From assembly GCA_011376105.1 (NCBI GenBank), contig DRPG01000496.1, positions 1-40,648 on the forward strand: 40,648 bases of DNA. Reading direction: 5' to 3'. Positions 25,931 to 34,941 of the stretch are shown in pieces; position 1 is the first letter of the stretch, and every line of letters starts with the position of its first letter. The translations under genes were made by a program, and so were the position numbers. The notes below the pieces were generated by a model that ran no database searches, was not told where the DNA came from, and worked only from the letters and a program-made list of their open reading frames with translations. This DNA comes from Deltaproteobacteria bacterium (GTDB lineage: Bacteria; Myxococcota_A; UBA796; GCA-2862545).

Positions 25931-26941
25931 GTGGCGACCACGGAGGAGAGATCTCGAGACCAGCTGCGTCATCGGTGCCCGCTGTGCGAAGCGAGGGTCT
26001 CCCCTGGAGCTTCGGCGTGTGGTGGCTGCGGTGCGTCCCGGCCAGAGCGAGGCTGGGTGCGCGTCACGGAGCTGGTCGTGCACAGCGGGTTTGAGGATCG
26101 CGACGAAGACGAGATCCCCACCATCCGTGGGATCGCGCCGGTCCTCGGTGGCCCGGGGGCGCCCAAGCCCCCCATCCACCGCACGGTCTACCTGGAGGCC
26201 CCCGGCACCCCCGCCCCCCAGGCGGATCCCGACGGTCGGCACACCCTCGGGCTGGCCGCCACCTTCCTCGTGACCTTTGCCGCCACCACGGTGGCGGTCC
26301 TCGCCACCTGGATCGCGATCAGCAACGAGCCCCTGCCCCTGATCCCGGTCGAGCTCCAGCCGGTCCGGCTCGATCCCGTCAGGGCCGCAGCCCAGCCCGG
26401 CGAGGGAGCACCCGTCGGTGATCCCCCTGTCGGTGAGGATCCCAGCGGTGCCTCCAGCGCCGGAGCCCTCGCCGGGGACGCCTCAGGGGCCGAGGGGGGC
26501 GTCGCTGAGGCTGAGGGGGGCGCCGCTGAGGGGGCCGCCGGCTCCTCCACCGGCGGGGCCGGAGCGCCTGGCGTCGGGGAAGATCCGGGGGCCTCCACGG
26601 GCGCGGCTGTCCCTGGTGAGAGCAGCACGATCCCACCCGCCTCCCTGCTCGACGGCCAGTATCTGGGCACGATCAACGAGCGACCCGTTACCTTCTGGCT
26701 CAGCTTCCTCGCGGGAGGGGTGTTGGAGGCTCGCATCGACGGCGATCTCGGCGTGATCGAGGCAAGGGGCGAGTACCAGCTCGAGGGGGACACCGCGACG
26801 ATCCTGTTGGAGGAGGAGGGCGTCCCACAGGCCCTCGTGTACTCCGGCACGGTCGCCCCCGACGGTGCACGGGGCCAGGTCACCTCGTCCCTCGGCGAGG
26901 TTGGCTACTTCTCGGCCCAGCGGTTCTCGGCCCAGCGGTGA
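25931..26941 (+). CDS. Zinc-ribbon single-pass membrane protein
   Basis: A 336-residue protein starting at GTG with GAGG five bases upstream; an ATG-like upstream start (25847) would add 28 unconvincing residues. It has a zinc ribbon (Cys16, Cys19, Cys30, Cys33), an acidic stretch, one membrane helix (about 103-129), and a long Ala/Gly/Glu linker (about 150-225). A C-terminal beta-rich domain follows ([19 protein letters not shown] onward) with the look of a small extracytoplasmic barrel. The last residues are duplicated ([10 protein letters not shown]) by a 15-bp repeat. I do not recognise the C-terminal family. The kinase homologue starts seven bases after its stop, so the two are surely one operon. 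Confidence 0.8.
   Translation: MATTEERSRDQLRHRCPLCEARVSPGASACGGCGASRPERGWVRVTELVVHSGFEDRDEDEIPTIRGIAPVLGGPGAPKPPIHRTVYLEAPGTPAPQADPDGRHTLGLAATFLVTFAATTVAVLATWIAISNEPLPLIPVELQPVRLDPVRAAAQPGEGAPVGDPPVGEDPSGASSAGALAGDASGAEGGVAEAEGGAAEGAAGSSTGGAGAPGVGEDPGASTGAAVPGESSTIPPASLLDGQYLGTINERPVTFWLSFLAGGVLEARIDGDLGVIEARGEYQLEGDTATILLEEEGVPQALVYSGTVAPDGARGQVTSSLGEVGYFSAQRFSAQR
26909..26938 (+). repeat. 15-bp direct repeat at a gene's 3' end
   Basis: TTCTCGGCCCAGCGG occurs twice in tandem just before the stop codon, duplicating five residues in frame. Confidence 0.9.
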
Positions 26942-26948
26942 GGTGTCC

Positions 26949-28088
26949 GTGCTCTTTCCTGGAAAGTCCACCGGCAGCTGGCTGATCGACGATCTCGTCG
27001 GTCTCGGCATGCCGAGGACCTACAAGGCACGCCACTTAGAGGTGGGATCAGAGTGCCGCCTCAAGGTCCTGCCCCGGACTGAGACCACCTTGAGCTCTCA
27101 GCGACGCGAGGTGGAGGCTCTGCGGAGCATCTCCCACGAGGCGGTCCCCGAGGTCCTGGACTCTGGTGTCGATCAAGAGCGCGAGCTGGTGTGGACCGCG
27201 TTTACCTGGTTTGAGGCCGAGCCCCTGGAGGATCAGCTCCTCGCTGGCCCGATCCCCTGGAGGGATGCCTGCGCGCTGTTTCGGATCCTCGCCGACGCGA
27301 TGTCCCAGATCCACAGCTTGGGCCTGCTGCACCGGGACATCCGTCCAAAGAACGTGCTGGTCGCTCCGGATCCAACCGGAGCAGGCGCCGGCTCAGCCTG
27401 GCTCATCGGGTTCGACTATGCGATGACTCAGCAACAGCTTGAGCGGCTGTCTCATGCGCCCTTCGGAGATCTGGCCTACCTCGCCCCCGAGGTCCTCAAC
27501 GATCCAACCCACCACGGCGCCAAGGCCGACGTCTACGCCCTGGGCTGCCTGATGTATGAGGTCCTGACGGCCGAGCCTGCGTTCCCGGCCGCGGCCTTCG
27601 ACGGAGAGCGGCGGGATCAGGCGCAGCAGATGTTGGAGTGGAAGACCCGCTCCGGGGTGCTCGATCCCGGAGAAGACTGCCCCGACTGGCTCCGCAACAT
27701 GATCGCGAAGTGCACCGATCCCTACCCCCCCCGGCGCCTCCCCGACGTCGACACGCTGCTCGGCTGGCTCGATGGCGCCGAAGAGAGCTGGCGACCCCGG
27801 CCGGCGGCCCCGGCGGCCCCCACCCTCGCGCCTCCCCCGGTGCTGCTACCCACCCGCCCCAGCATCCGCCCCCCCAACCGCCTGCCCCGAGTCGGCAAGC
27901 TCTCCCCCAGGCCCCAGCAGGCTAGGGCCGCTGCTCCTGAGCCGAGGCCACCACCCCTGCCTCCGAAGCCTCAGGGGACCTCCCTGTCGGCCCAGTACCT
28001 GATGGCGGTGGCTCTCGGGGTGCTGCTGGCGCTCGGGTTCTCCGCCCTGATCATCCTGTTCATCGAGCTACAGAAGGGCAGCATCTGA
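26949..28088 (+). CDS. Membrane-anchored Ser/Thr kinase homologue, probable pseudokinase
   Basis: A 379-residue protein starting at GTG with GAGG five bases upstream. The kinase fold spans about residues 10-275. Lys39 (CRLKVL), a helix-C Glu (Glu54), HRD (128-130) with Asn135, and APE (179-181) are in place. The DFG motif reads GFD (WLIGFDYAM, 154-156), so the metal-binding Asp is lost or displaced. The Gly loop (GLGMPRTYKA) is also poor. A Pro/Arg-rich linker (about 280-345) leads to a C-terminal membrane helix (about 350-373), so the kinase domain faces the cytoplasm. It may act as an allosteric scaffold; residual activity through Asp156 cannot be excluded. It is cotranscribed with the zinc-ribbon membrane protein upstream. 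Confidence 0.88.
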   Translation: MLFPGKSTGSWLIDDLVGLGMPRTYKARHLEVGSECRLKVLPRTETTLSSQRREVEALRSISHEAVPEVLDSGVDQERELVWTAFTWFEAEPLEDQLLAGPIPWRDACALFRILADAMSQIHSLGLLHRDIRPKNVLVAPDPTGAGAGSAWLIGFDYAMTQQQLERLSHAPFGDLAYLAPEVLNDPTHHGAKADVYALGCLMYEVLTAEPAFPAAAFDGERRDQAQQMLEWKTRSGVLDPGEDCPDWLRNMIAKCTDPYPPRRLPDVDTLLGWLDGAEESWRPRPAAPAAPTLAPPPVLLPTRPSIRPPNRLPRVGKLSPRPQQARAAAPEPRPPPLPPKPQGTSLSAQYLMAVALGVLLALGFSALIILFIELQKGSI

Positions 28089-28094
28089 TCCGGG

Positions 28095-28115
28095 GGGCGT
28101 TCGCGTTAGACGCCC
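28095..28115 (+). terminator. Hairpin between kinase homologue and DoxX gene
   Basis: GGGCGT (28095-28100) and ACGCCC (28110-28115) form a 6-bp stem with a 9-base loop seven bases after the kinase stop. No T-run follows, so it may be a weak or factor-aided terminator. Confidence 0.35.
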
Positions 28116-28137
28116 ACAGCGAGCGAGGAGATCTCAG

Positions 28138-28566
28138 ATGCAGTGGGTGACCTGGAGCGGGCTGGGGCGGTACCGGGATCTGGGGGTGGCGATCGTCCGG
28201 ATCGGCCTGGGCCTCATGATGATGGTCCATGGCTGGCCAAAGGTGGCGGGCGGAGCTGCGAAGTGGGAGGGCCTCGGCCGCGCGATGGGCGCCGTCGGGA
28301 TCGACTTCGCTCCGATCTTCTGGGGAGCGGCCGCGTCGTTCACCGAGTTCTTCGGCGGTGCCCTGATCGTGATCGGGCTGGCGACCCGGCCGGCCGCAGC
28401 CCTGATGGTGTTCACCCTGTTCATTGCGTCCGCGAGCCACCTCAACGCAGGGGACGGGATCGCCGGAGCGAGCCATGCGATCGAGACCGGGCTCGGGTTC
28501 TTTGCGCTGCTGTTCGTGGGCCCGGGGAGCCTGAGCGTCGATGGGCGGCTGCAGAGGTCCTCCTAG
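28138..28566 (+). CDS. DoxX family membrane protein
   Basis: A 142-residue protein with four membrane helices (about 14-34, 60-78, 82-102, 112-132) and the DoxX marks: IGLGLMMMVHGWPKV in helix 1 and TEFFGGALIVIGLATRPAA in the second and third helices. DoxX/DoxD-like proteins are small inner-membrane proteins, some linked to quinone or thiol redox chemistry; the exact role here is unknown. GGAG lies seven bases before the ATG. It follows the kinase homologue after 49 bp containing a hairpin. Confidence 0.9.
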   Translation: MQWVTWSGLGRYRDLGVAIVRIGLGLMMMVHGWPKVAGGAAKWEGLGRAMGAVGIDFAPIFWGAAASFTEFFGGALIVIGLATRPAAALMVFTLFIASASHLNAGDGIAGASHAIETGLGFFALLFVGPGSLSVDGRLQRSS

Positions 28567-29019
28567 CTCGGGCTGCTCCTCGGAGATGCACGCTGGATGT
28601 CAGGCCCCGAATGTGATCATCTGCTCGTGTCCTGGTCGGGATCGTCCACGATCGAGGAGATCGATCGGGTGCTCCGGCGTCCCGGGGCGCCGACCGGCTG
28701 GTTGATCGGCCGGATCCGCTGGCGGCCCGATCTCTACGGGCCGGCCCTGTAGCCCCTGGACGCGCCCCCCCGCGATCGTTTCCGGTACAGTTGGGTTGTA
28801 TCTCCTGGCGATGTAGGCAACTCGGGTGGCTGTGGGGATCGAGAGGAACAAACGGATCTGCCTTCGAGGGTGCTCATCCTGGCGCGGCCCCGGGCCCCCC
28901 CCTGTGCCGACGGGCACCCACGGGGCGTTCCCCACGCAGCAACCGATCCGGGGCTCCCCCCGATCTAGGGAGCTCCCGGGGGCTCGGCCGGGGCGTCGGG
29001 GCTCCCGGGGGAGGGCGCC
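28567..29019. other. Intergenic region upstream of the hybrid histidine kinase
   Basis: A 453-bp gap. Its first part holds a possible 51-codon frame (listed separately). The rest contains a GTGCC/GGCAC hairpin near 28905-28918, a GGGAGCTCCC palindrome (28968-28977) about 43 bases before the kinase start, and a C/G-rich direct repeat (GCTCCCGGGGG twice). The palindrome is a candidate operator or folding element; no clear promoter hexamers are seen. Confidence 0.55.
28597..28752 (+). CDS. Possible 51-residue protein
   Basis: An ATG-started frame of 51 codons, MSGPECDHLL onward, ending in RWRPDLYGPAL. Its amino-acid mix looks protein-like (an acidic helix, STIEEIDRVLRR, then a GWLIGRIRW strand). 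A GGAG is present but 11-12 bases upstream, longer than usual here. No family is recognised. It could equally be chance in GC-rich DNA. Confidence 0.3.
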   Translation: MSGPECDHLLVSWSGSSTIEEIDRVLRRPGAPTGWLIGRIRWRPDLYGPAL

Positions 29020-32000
29020 TTGATCTGGTGGATCACGAGCGGCCTCGGCCTCGGCCTCGGCCTCGGCCTCGCCTCGCCGTCTGCGGAGGGTCCCGGTGCA
29101 GAGCAGTTCGGCTGGAGCCACTGGGATCTGGCCTCGGGGCTGCCGCAGTCCTCAGTCACGGAGCTGGGCCAGCTGTCCGACGGGACGCTGGCCTTTGGCA
29201 CCTTTGCGGGGCTGGTCCGCTTCGATGGCCTTAGCTTCGACGTCCTGGGGATCGGCGCCCATCCAGATCTCGACGATGTGCGGTTCACCGCGGTCGAGGT
29301 CGGCGCCGACGACGTGCTGTGGATCGGCAGCCAGCACGGCTCGGTGTTCTCCCTCGATCAAGCCCGGCTGTCCCCCAGCCCCCCGGGGCCGAGGGGGGTG
29401 ATCTGGGATCTGCTTGAGCGGGATGGGACCGTGTGGGCTGCAGCCTCCGACGGCCTGTGGGCCCTCGATCGGAGCGCGTGGCGCTTCGTGCCGGGCACCG
29501 GGCCGCTGCGCAGCCTGGCGCGCCTCGATGGGGCGCTGATCGCTGCTGGAGATCTCGGGAGCTTCCGGGTGTCCGATGCAGGGGTGGAGCCCCTCGGGGG
29601 GCCCGCCCTCGCCGGAGCCCTGGCCCCGGATCCAGAGCGCGAGGTGCTCTGGGTCTCGGCGAGCCAGGCCCTCGCGATCCTCGACGGCGACACCTGGGCC
29701 ACGATCCCCCTGCCCACGAGCGCTCAGATCCTGGCGCTGCACCTGGATCGGGACGGGGGCCTCTGGATCTCCCGGGGCGAGCGGCTGCTGCGCTGGGACG
29801 TGGAGGAGATCCTCGACGCGGTCCGGGCCTCTGAGCCCCCGCCGGACGGCGCCGTGTGGTCGTTCGGCAGCCCGATCCGCGATCTGTTCGGAGACAGCGG
29901 CGGTGCCCTGTGGGTGGGGACCGATCACCTGGGGCTGTTCCGGGCTACGCCCCACGCGTTCACGTCCTTTGGGCGGGAGCAGGGGCTCCCATCCCGGGGG
30001 GCGGGGGTGGTGCTCGCCTACGACGACACTGTGCTCGTTGGCTCGGGGTGTGGCTCCTTGGTCCGGCTTGAGGGCGACACCTTCGTGCCCTGGGTCGAGC
30101 CCCTGTCGTGTGTGCGTGCCCTCGCCCGGGCCTCCGACGGTGGGCTGTGGATCGGGCACGGGACAGAGATCCTGCACCACGACGGGCCCACCGATCGGAG
30201 CGGCGGGACGGTGCCGGCGTGGGTGCTGGCCCTGCACGAGGCCCCCGACGAGACCCTGTGGATCGGGACCGCGGGGGAGGGTGCGTTCACCCTCCGGCGC
30301 GGGAGGATCGAGCCGGTGCCCCTGCCCCGGGAGCGGTGGATCAGCGCGATCGAGCCCGGGCCCGATGGCTCGCTGTGGTTCGCGGGCCACGGGGGGATCG
30401 CGGTGCGCTCCGTGGACGGCTCCTGGAGCCACCTGGGCCCCGAGGACGGGCTGCCCCGCGCGGTGATCCGGGCGATCCACCACACCCCGTCCGAGACCTG
30501 GCTGGGCAGCTACGGCGGCGGGCTGATCCGGATCCGTGACGGCGCCATCGCCCGGATCAGCACCGCACAACACCTCCAGGAAGACGTCGTCTCCTGGATC
30601 CTCGAGGACGACGGGAGCCTGTGGCTGGGGGGGAACCGCGGGGTCAGCCGGGTCTCCCTCGCCGAGCTGAACGCGGTGGCGGATGGGGCGCTCGAGAAGG
30701 TGACCGCCCGGCTGTTTCCCTCGGGGGAGGGCAACGGGGGCTCGGCCCCCGGGGGCGCCGTTGGGGCCGACGGTCGGCTGTGGTTCCCCACGATCGAGGG
30801 TGTCGTGGCCATCGATCCCGACGCGATCTTGCCCCCCTCGGAGCCCCCGGTGGCTCGGATCGAGGGGGTCGAGTTCAACGGAGAGCGGTTCGAGCCCGGG
30901 GATCTCTCGGAGCTGCCTCCGGGGATGCGGGATCTGACCTTCTACTTTGGAGCTTCGATCCTTGATCACCCAGAGCTCGGCAGGTTCGTGTACCGGCTGT
31001 GGCCCGAGCAGGACTGGATCCGAGCAGGATCTCGTCGATATGCGCACTATGCAGGGCTCAAGCCCGGCCTGTACCGGTTCGAGGTCCGGGCTATGGCCGA
31101 GGGAGGGGACTGGTCGGAGATCGCCGCCGCCCAGGTGGTGCTCGAGCCCAGCTGGAGCGAGACCTGGAGCTTTCGGCTGTTCGTGATCCTGGTGGGGCTG
31201 CTGGCGGGGGGGGGGGGGTATCGCTGGCGGACCGCCACCATCCGCTACCGCAACGAGGCGCTGCGCAGGGAGGTGGAGTCCAGGCGGGCCTCGGAGGAGG
31301 TCGCTCGCCTCAACGAGGCGCACTACCGCGGGCTGTTCCAGGCCAGCACCGAGGGCCTAGTCGTGGTCTCCAACGACGGAGAGGTGATCCTGGCCAACCC
31401 CGCCGCCGAGCAGATCCTGGGGGTCGGGACCGGGGGGCTGGCGGGGGTGCGGGTCGACGAGTTGTTCGTGGAGATCGAGGGCATGACCTACGGCGCGGCG
31501 GGGGGGGAGCCCGGGCGCCCGGTGCGGATCAGCCCCCAGGTGCCGTTTGGAGAGGGGCAGTACCTGATCACCCTCTCCGATCTGAAGCAGCTGACGGATC
31601 TCCAGGAGCGCCTGGCCCGCTCTGAGCGCCTCGAGGCCATCGGCCGGCTGGCGGGGGGGGTGGCCCACGACTTCAACAACCTGCTGACCGCGCTACGGGG
31701 CAACGCGGCCGTGCTCCAGGGCCTCCTGGCCGGTGCCGAGCCCGACGCCGTCATCTGCGTCGAGGAGATCATCGCGTGCGCCGATCGGGGCACCACCCTG
31801 ACCCGGCAGCTGCTCGCCTTTGGCCGCCGCCAGCTCCTCCGCCCCCGGGTGGTCGATCTGGTCGAGTTCATCGAGGCGTCCCTGCCGTTCCTGCAGCGCC
31901 TGCTCCGCGACAACATCGTCCTGCGGGCCCGGCTGGAGGTGACCGAACCCGTCGTGGTGCGCGTCGATCCCTCACACCTGGAGAACGCTCTGTTCAACCT

Positions 32001-32700
32001 GGTGATCAACGCCTGCGACGCGATGCCCGGCGGTGGAGCGGTGACGATCACCCTGGGCGTGGATCCGGGGGAAGCGATCCTCGCCGTCTCCGACGAGGGG
32101 CAGGGGATCTCCGAGGAGGTGCTCCCCCACATCTTCGAGCCGTTCTTCTCCACCCGGGGGGGGAGCGGCTCGGGGCTGGGGCTGGCCAGCGTGCACGGGT
32201 TCGTGACCCAGTCCGGCGGAGGGGTCCGGGTCACCCAGGGGCGGAGCGGTGTGGGGACCCGGTTCGAGATGCGCCTGCCGCTGGACAGCGCGACCCCCAA
32301 CCTCCCCGAGCGGACGTCGCCCCCCGAGCTCCCGCTGAGCGGGACGGAGCGCCTGCTGCTGATCGACGACGACGATCGGGTGCGCCGGACCCTGAGGCGC
32401 TGCCTGCAGCAGGCGGGCTACGAGGTGCTGGAGGCCGCCGACGGCTACCAGGCCCTGGAGCTGCTCAAGGAGACACAGCTGGTCTTGATGATCACCGATC
32501 TGCTGATGCCGGGGATGAACGGTGTTCAGGTCGCAGAGCAGGCCCGGGCGCTCCACCCCGGGATCGGCGTGATCTACATGAGCGGCTACACCGACGACGT
32601 GCTACCCGAGCGAGAGGCCATGCACCAAGCCTTCCTCCCCAAGCCGTTTCTGCCCGAGGAGCTGCTGGCGGTCGTGCGCCGGGTGCTGGATGGGGGCTGA
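29020..32700 (+). CDS. Hybrid histidine kinase with periplasmic propeller sensor
   Basis: A 1226-residue protein starting at TTG with GGAGG five bases upstream. It has a signal peptide whose core is five Gly-Leu pairs. Residues about 25-620 form a Reg_prop-type beta-propeller (repeats such as GTFAGLVRFDG, DETLWIGT, DGSLWLGGNRGVSRV), then a Y_Y_Y-like domain (about 630-710) and a membrane helix (about 718-740). A PAS domain (about 765-865), HisKA with VAHDFNN (His883) and an ATPase domain (NACDAM, DEGQG, GSGLGL) follow. The C-terminal receiver carries Asp1160 in TDLLMP. It should sense a ligand outside and pass phosphate internally; there is no HPt or DNA-binding part, and no dedicated regulator lies adjacent. 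The gene appears to be transcribed alone. Confidence 0.95.
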   Translation: MIWWITSGLGLGLGLGLASPSAEGPGAEQFGWSHWDLASGLPQSSVTELGQLSDGTLAFGTFAGLVRFDGLSFDVLGIGAHPDLDDVRFTAVEVGADDVLWIGSQHGSVFSLDQARLSPSPPGPRGVIWDLLERDGTVWAAASDGLWALDRSAWRFVPGTGPLRSLARLDGALIAAGDLGSFRVSDAGVEPLGGPALAGALAPDPEREVLWVSASQALAILDGDTWATIPLPTSAQILALHLDRDGGLWISRGERLLRWDVEEILDAVRASEPPPDGAVWSFGSPIRDLFGDSGGALWVGTDHLGLFRATPHAFTSFGREQGLPSRGAGVVLAYDDTVLVGSGCGSLVRLEGDTFVPWVEPLSCVRALARASDGGLWIGHGTEILHHDGPTDRSGGTVPAWVLALHEAPDETLWIGTAGEGAFTLRRGRIEPVPLPRERWISAIEPGPDGSLWFAGHGGIAVRSVDGSWSHLGPEDGLPRAVIRAIHHTPSETWLGSYGGGLIRIRDGAIARISTAQHLQEDVVSWILEDDGSLWLGGNRGVSRVSLAELNAVADGALEKVTARLFPSGEGNGGSAPGGAVGADGRLWFPTIEGVVAIDPDAILPPSEPPVARIEGVEFNGERFEPGDLSELPPGMRDLTFYFGASILDHPELGRFVYRLWPEQDWIRAGSRRYAHYAGLKPGLYRFEVRAMAEGGDWSEIAAAQVVLEPSWSETWSFRLFVILVGLLAGGGGYRWRTATIRYRNEALRREVESRRASEEVARLNEAHYRGLFQASTEGLVVVSNDGEVILANPAAEQILGVGTGGLAGVRVDELFVEIEGMTYGAAGGEPGRPVRISPQVPFGEGQYLITLSDLKQLTDLQERLARSERLEAIGRLAGGVAHDFNNLLTALRGNAAVLQGLLAGAEPDAVICVEEIIACADRGTTLTRQLLAFGRRQLLRPRVVDLVEFIEASLPFLQRLLRDNIVLRARLEVTEPVVVRVDPSHLENALFNLVINACDAMPGGGAVTITLGVDPGEAILAVSDEGQGISEEVLPHIFEPFFSTRGGSGSGLGLASVHGFVTQSGGGVRVTQGRSGVGTRFEMRLPLDSATPNLPERTSPPELPLSGTERLLLIDDDDRVRRTLRRCLQQAGYEVLEAADGYQALELLKETQLVLMITDLLMPGMNGVQVAEQARALHPGIGVIYMSGYTDDVLPEREAMHQAFLPKPFLPEELLAVVRRVLDGG
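29041..29070 (+). repeat. GGCCTC hexanucleotide repeat (5 copies) coding a signal-peptide core
   Basis: Five exact GGCCTC units encode (Gly-Leu)5, the hydrophobic core of the hybrid kinase's signal peptide. Copy changes would keep the frame and alter only core length. Confidence 0.9.
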
Positions 32701-32724
32701 TCCCGATCGCCACGCACCGCTGGC

Positions 32725-33525
32725 TCAGCCCCGGGCTGGATCCCACAGCAGCCGCCCCTCCATGCCCCCCGCCACGGTGAAGATCTCTCCGGTGACGTGG
32801 CGCGAGGCCACGGGGGAGAGCAGGAACGTCACGGCCTGGGCGATGTCGTCGGGGGAGCCGACCCGACGCAGGGGCATGGTCCGGGTCACGCCCTCGATCA
32901 CACCGGGGACCTCCAGCCGCGGGCTCACCGCCGGTGTGGCGATCCAGCCCGGCTGCACGAGGTTCACCCGGGCCCAGGGATCGATGGCGACGATCTCGTT
33001 CTTCAGGGTCAGGGTCAGCCCCACCAGGGCCGACTTTGCGGTGGCGTAGGCGATATGCCCCGCCTCACCGAAGCGACCCGCGGTGGAGCCGGTGAACACC
33101 AGGCTCGCGCCCGTGCCGTCGGGGTGGGGGCCGGTCCTTGCCAGCGCGGTGGTGAACCCCCGGGCGGTGAGCAGCGCGGTCCACAGGCAGGCGTCGACGG
33201 TACCTTGTAGGCGCTCCACCGAGGTCTCCCACAGGGGGGCGTCGGGGATGGGCCACCGGCCCGCGTTGGCCGCGACACCATCGATCCGGCCGAACCGCTC
33301 CAGCAGGCGCTCGAACAGGGCGTCGACCTCCCCTGGATCCGTGAGATCGGCCCGCTCGGGGTGGATCCCCAGCTCGGGGCACCAGGCCCTGAGGGACTCG
33401 AAGCCATGGAGCCCGTGGGCGATGACCGTGGCCCCCTCCGTCGCGAGGGTCGAGGCGATGGTGCGCCCGATCCCCCCGGAGGCACCGGTCACGAGCACCA
33501 CCCTGTCGGTCAGTCCCAGCTCCAT
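32725..33525 (-). CDS. Short-chain dehydrogenase/reductase
   Basis: A 266-residue classical SDR. The cofactor motif is TGASGGIG (13-20), the NAG motif lies in AANAG (near 88), and the catalytic Ser147, Tyr160 and Lys164 (STAG...AYATAKSAL) are present. The C-terminal AVTFLLSPVASRHVTGEIFTVAGG is typical of FabG-like members. Residue 37 region (AHGLHG) lacks the Arg/Lys pair typical of NADPH preference; the substrate cannot be told from sequence. AAGGACAGACAGG precedes the ATG. It converges on the hybrid kinase with a 24-bp gap and lies upstream of tldE on the same strand as nothing obviously related. Confidence 0.93.
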   Translation of the reverse strand: MELGLTDRVVLVTGASGGIGRTIASTLATEGATVIAHGLHGFESLRAWCPELGIHPERADLTDPGEVDALFERLLERFGRIDGVAANAGRWPIPDAPLWETSVERLQGTVDACLWTALLTARGFTTALARTGPHPDGTGASLVFTGSTAGRFGEAGHIAYATAKSALVGLTLTLKNEIVAIDPWARVNLVQPGWIATPAVSPRLEVPGVIEGVTRTMPLRRVGSPDDIAQAVTFLLSPVASRHVTGEIFTVAGGMEGRLLWDPARG

Positions 33526-33614
33526 CCTGTCTGTCCTTGTGCTTGAGAGGGCCGATCCCTGTTGGGGGAGCTGGATCCGGATCTAGGCTGCCCGATCCGA
33601 GCTAGGCCGCTCGG

Positions 33615-34940
33615 TCAGAGGGTGAAGGTGATCGCGTCGATCAGCGCACCGGGGACCCGATCGCTGGCGGTCGAGCGGCGTTCGAAGTGGACGGTGCTCG
33701 GCAGGAGCTCAGCGGTGTCGGACAGGTGCTCTAACCCCGCTCCGAGCAGGTGATACAGCGTGTCGTCGAACCGCAGCACCTCGACGGGGCAGACCACGCG
33801 CCCGTCCTCGACCCACAGCGTGGTGAAGCGGGTCATGCCCGTGATCCGGCCCGCTGGACGATCCGAGAAGTTGAGGTACCACAGGTTGCTGATCCACAGC
33901 CCGGTGCCCAGGGCCGCCAGCGCCTCGGAGGTGGGCAGGGTGCCCGGCTGCATCACCAGGGCGTTGGGGTACTCGCCCGGGCCGCTGTTGCCGGGGACGC
34001 CATACTCCTGAGCTGAGCGGGGGCTCGTCAGGGTGCCGACCAGCTCGCCCCCCTCGATCAGGGGGACGCGATCGGGCAGGGCGAAGCCGTCGCTGGTGAA
34101 CGCGGGGCCCCAGCCCCCCGCGGTGTCTTCTGTGATCGTGAGCTGCTCGGACAGGGCACACTCCCCCCGGATCAGTCGCATCAGGGGGGACTGTGCGGTC
34201 TCGGTGGCCCGCCTGGAGAGCCCCCCCCGCTTCACCATGCCCAGCAGCCCCGCGACCGCGGCGGGGGCGAGCCAGGCCCGGTATCTCCCGGGCTCGAGGC
34301 GCCTCGGTGGGATCGCGAGCAGCGGCAGCTCGCTGCGGATCTCCTCGATGCGGGCAGCGATGGTGTCGGGCGCTGGCTCGGTGCCCGCGAGGGTGGACTT
34401 GATCGCCCGATCGGCGCCCTGGACGACGCTGAAGTCGAGCAGCCAGCCATGTCGCTCGTCCCAGCGCTGCAGCCCACGGCTGCTGGCGAAGCCCGTCCAC
34501 AGCGGTCCTGCGGTGAGCAGCCCCACCAGATCGAGCCCGGCCGAGTGCTCCACCACCGAGGTGATGATCGACTCCGCGGGGGCGGGCCCGCCCTGCTGAA
34601 CCTCGACGGTGGTGCCCTCTTCCTGGCACCACCGCAGGTGGGGATCCGGGGGGACGACGTCGAGGACGTCGTCGAGGCCGTGCATCGCGGTCACGAAGCG
34701 ATCGACGTCGTCGTGAAGATCACGGCCGCCCAGGGTGACGCCGGCGCTCGCGTGACGATCGCCCCGGATCCGCCTCAGGAGGCCCTGCTCCTGGGTGACG
34801 GTGCCCGCCTGGCGGATCTTCCCGTGGTTGAGCCGGACGAACTCAGAGCGCTCGCCCCGCAGGTGGATCGTCGCGTCTTCGCCGGGCGGGAGCCGATCGA
34901 GCACCGCACGGGTGAGCGCCTCGAAGTGCTCACGTTCCAT
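33615..34940 (-). CDS. tldE: TldE/PmbA family protein (inactive-partner subunit)
   Basis: A 441-residue protein of the TldD/TldE family without an HExxxH motif, as expected for the TldE partner. Recognisable segments include SSRGLQRWDERHGWLLDFSVVQG, GLSRRATETAQSPLMR and LWISNLWYLNFSD. Its likely role is to form a heterodimer with TldD that degrades unfolded or modified peptides. The ATG at 34940 lies one base after the tldD stop, so translation is coupled; a longer frame running back into tldD is not credible. The ribosome site is weak, as is common in coupled genes. Confidence 0.92.
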   Translation of the reverse strand: MEREHFEALTRAVLDRLPPGEDATIHLRGERSEFVRLNHGKIRQAGTVTQEQGLLRRIRGDRHASAGVTLGGRDLHDDVDRFVTAMHGLDDVLDVVPPDPHLRWCQEEGTTVEVQQGGPAPAESIITSVVEHSAGLDLVGLLTAGPLWTGFASSRGLQRWDERHGWLLDFSVVQGADRAIKSTLAGTEPAPDTIAARIEEIRSELPLLAIPPRRLEPGRYRAWLAPAAVAGLLGMVKRGGLSRRATETAQSPLMRLIRGECALSEQLTITEDTAGGWGPAFTSDGFALPDRVPLIEGGELVGTLTSPRSAQEYGVPGNSGPGEYPNALVMQPGTLPTSEALAALGTGLWISNLWYLNFSDRPAGRITGMTRFTTLWVEDGRVVCPVEVLRFDDTLYHLLGAGLEHLSDTAELLPSTVHFERRSTASDRVPGALIDAITFTL

Positions 34941-34941
34941 C

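Noticed and set aside
22859-26242. A single minus-strand frame of 1127 residues through pntB and antisense of the next genes
   Set aside because: Only the last 468 residues match a protein family (PntB), starting at an ATG with an ideal ribosome site. The upstream part is Arg/Gly/Pro-rich out-of-frame pntA sequence.
28600-29121. Minus-strand frame of 173 residues between DoxX and the hybrid kinase
   Set aside because: Glu/Ala and Pro/Gly/Arg runs come from the antisense of the kinase signal-peptide repeat; no domain or ribosome site.
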